64,000 nt of DNA from positions 248,001-312,000 of the forward strand of contig JASANG010001183.1 of the NCBI GenBank assembly GCA_030248215.1, given 5' to 3'. Origin of the DNA: Enoplolaimus lenunculus (Eukaryota; Nematoda; Enoplea; Enoplida; Thoracostomopsidae). The notes under the pieces are model-generated. The model saw only the letters and a list, made by a program, of their open reading frames with translations, searched no databases and had not been told where the DNA came from. Below, one piece after another: positions 54,401-57,400 of this stretch (its first letter is position 1; the number at the start of each line of letters is the position of its first letter). The translations under genes and the position numbers were made by a program.

Positions 54401-57400
54401 CAACATTCACTGCTTCGATAGTTACAGGTCCAATCACTAACTGGCGACAGATGCTACACACATTTCAGAATACGAGCCTCGACCTAAGGCCCTCAATTCG
54501 AAACTATAGTACTTACAGGATAATGCCACTAATCCGGTTAGGTAGGCTGTCTTTATTTTTCTAATTAATTTCGGTTAATTTTACAGCAATTTGCCGACTT
54601 CCATTCGATAAAGGAGTATGCAGCGCCCAGCAAATCCGCTACTATTACGACCTCAAAGCTCAAATGTGTTATTCGTTCGTATACTCAGGCTGTTTGGGTA
54701 ACGCGAATCGATTTTTTACCCCTGAGCAGTGTGAACAAACGTGCCGCGGAGTAACTCTTGAACCCAACCCTGGGGTCGTGGCTGGCGGTGAGAATTCTGC
54801 AAATTTTAGAGAACAGCGGTCCCGGCGCCGACGAAGTAAGTTTCAGTTTATGCTTGAATGATTTGAGTTTCAAATGTGTACAGCACGTATCATCAGTTAG
54901 CGGTAAATTTTGTAACTTTTTAATAAAAAACCGGCCCATGTAAAAACCAGAGGCGGCGAGTTTTTCTATGGGATTAAAATAGACTAAGCTTAAGCTTTTG
55001 CTTGGCTTAGGCTTTGGCATATGCTTAGCCTCAGGAATATGCTTATTCTTGCGCTTAGGTTTAGGCTTAGGCTTAGGCTTAGGCATAGAAATATGCTTGT
55101 AATACTGTTCCGCCCGTGTTGTTTACATTGGCCAAAAAATTAAACACCACGATACGTACACTGTTGTAAATTTCAGTCTTTACACTGTAAATTTCAGTGA
55201 GTTGGTTTAAACTCAGAATGTGTTGAATCACTCAGTCTGAGTTAGGACTATCAGAACTCAAAATTTTGAATTGATTCAATTCATCCTCAGTTAATTAATC
55301 AACTCAGCCAGAGTCAAGTCAACTCAGAATGAGAATCAACTCAACTCAGAGTGAGTTAATGTTTACTGATATTAATTCAGAAATAACCAACTCGCTTGTT
55401 GAATTGATTAATCAACTCATTGAAATTTACAAACGTTTACTCGGCGAGGTTTTTCAACACAAGGTTCAAACCAAATATTTCAACCACACTTTTCAATATT
55501 TATTGTTAAAATTAGGCAAATTTAACTTTTTCATTACCTAATTTTGTTTCACCTCCGACTCTGGCACAAAAATTTGTTGGCATCCAGTTCTGGCTTCGGC
55601 TTTGTTCATCTCCGGGTGGCATCGTGGGGCCCCATTCAATATAGCTGGAAGCTTATACTATTATACTCTACTATATTTCCTCAATCATTAAAGATAAAGG
55701 ATTCCCTCACAGTTAAGAGTACTGAGGTAGCTGATACGGTCCGATTGTTTATTTATAAGCTGACCAATATGAAAAGTTGAATATTTCGTTTTAGGTTAGC
55801 AATGTAATTAACTTATTAGCTGAAAACTGTGAGTTATTCTGTTACCTGTTCGATGCATGCACTGCACACAAGAATGTGTTTGCTTCAATAGTTTTTGTTG
55901 TTTTCACTTCTTTACCTGATCTCTCAAATTTCCTTGCGAATTTCCACTTTAAGAGTATTTTGCTTATAAGTTCATTTTTATTTTATTATTTTTATCGATA
56001 TTATATTATTGTTGCTATTATGGTTACAAGACCGCGTAGCCATGGTTTTAAACGAAGCCAGTAAACACTTGTCTTATTGGCACTGTAAAGATCAGGGGCG
56101 GAACGTTTTTCTGTGGGACTGCAAGGAAGGAAGCTTAAGCTTTAGACTAGGTATTTTTTGCTTGGCTTAGGCTTAGGCTTATGCTTTGAAATATGCTAAT
56201 TCTTACACTTAGGCTTAGGCTTAGGACTATGCTTATTCTTACGCTTAGGGTTACTCTAGAAATATGCTCATTCTTACGCATAGGTTCAAGCTTAGGCTTA
56301 CGCTTTGGAATATGCTTATAATACTGTTCCGCCCCTGTCCTTTACATTGGCCGTCTTATTTCAGAATTTCCGGTAATAGATATGACCATCTCTTTTCAAC
56401 TGCATATACCCTTGTAAAATTGCATGTTGTGTGACATTTTAGTTGACTCTTGTTATCGGTTCATATATTTACAATTAATATTTCAAGTTGAAACTTTATT
56501 ATTTCGTATTTTTTAAAATTATTCCGTTGGACCAAAGGTTATAGGTTTGCTTTAACTCAAAAACAACTATTATTGATGTTTTTGGAAATATAAAAATTTT
56601 AGCTTTTAAAATGAAAAGTATCACACTTGCGTTGTGGTTTCTATTGTGTGAAAATTTTTTAAGTCTGATAGCAATACTGTAAATTCCACTGAGTTGATTT
56701 TAACTCAGAATGAGTTGAATCCACTTTGAAGCCTGAGCTCTGAATTATGTTTTTCAGAACTCCGGGTTCTGAATTGATCGAACTCATTCTGAGTTAATTA
56801 ATCAACTAACCCGGAATTAAATCAGCGCAGAGTGAGTTAATATTTATTGTTATTAACTCACAAATAACCAAAAATAACCAATTCTCATTCTGAGTAAATT
56901 TATCAGCTCATTGGAAACACAAGGCTTTAGGCCAGTGATCTTTTTTTTAGACGATATTGTTTCTTTGACGTTAATTTTACATAAAAATTGTATTGCATTT
57001 TCGCTGTTTTGGAATTACATTTTGTACATTAAGTTGCTTGTAAAATAAGAATTTTTAAACTTTGTAAAAATAGACTTTTTGCGTTAAATTTTCGTAATTT
57101 TTTAAGGTTTGAAAATTAATTTCAGAAGGTGTTCATATATCAGTCGAAGGTCGAGTTGTTCAAGATGGCGATCAACTGGTGTTGCATTGCTTAAAAGCCG
57201 ACGAATCACCTGTTGCGCCTGCAGTTTGGTTCAAAAACGATCAACAATTATTGGACGATCATTCGAGTATGATAAAGGTTAGTTGATTACACTGTAAATT
57301 CCAATAGGTTGATAAATCAATTCAGAAAGAGAATTAGTTTTTTTTGTCTATTTCTAAAGTTAATAACAGTAGATATTAACTCACTGTGAGTTGATTTTAT

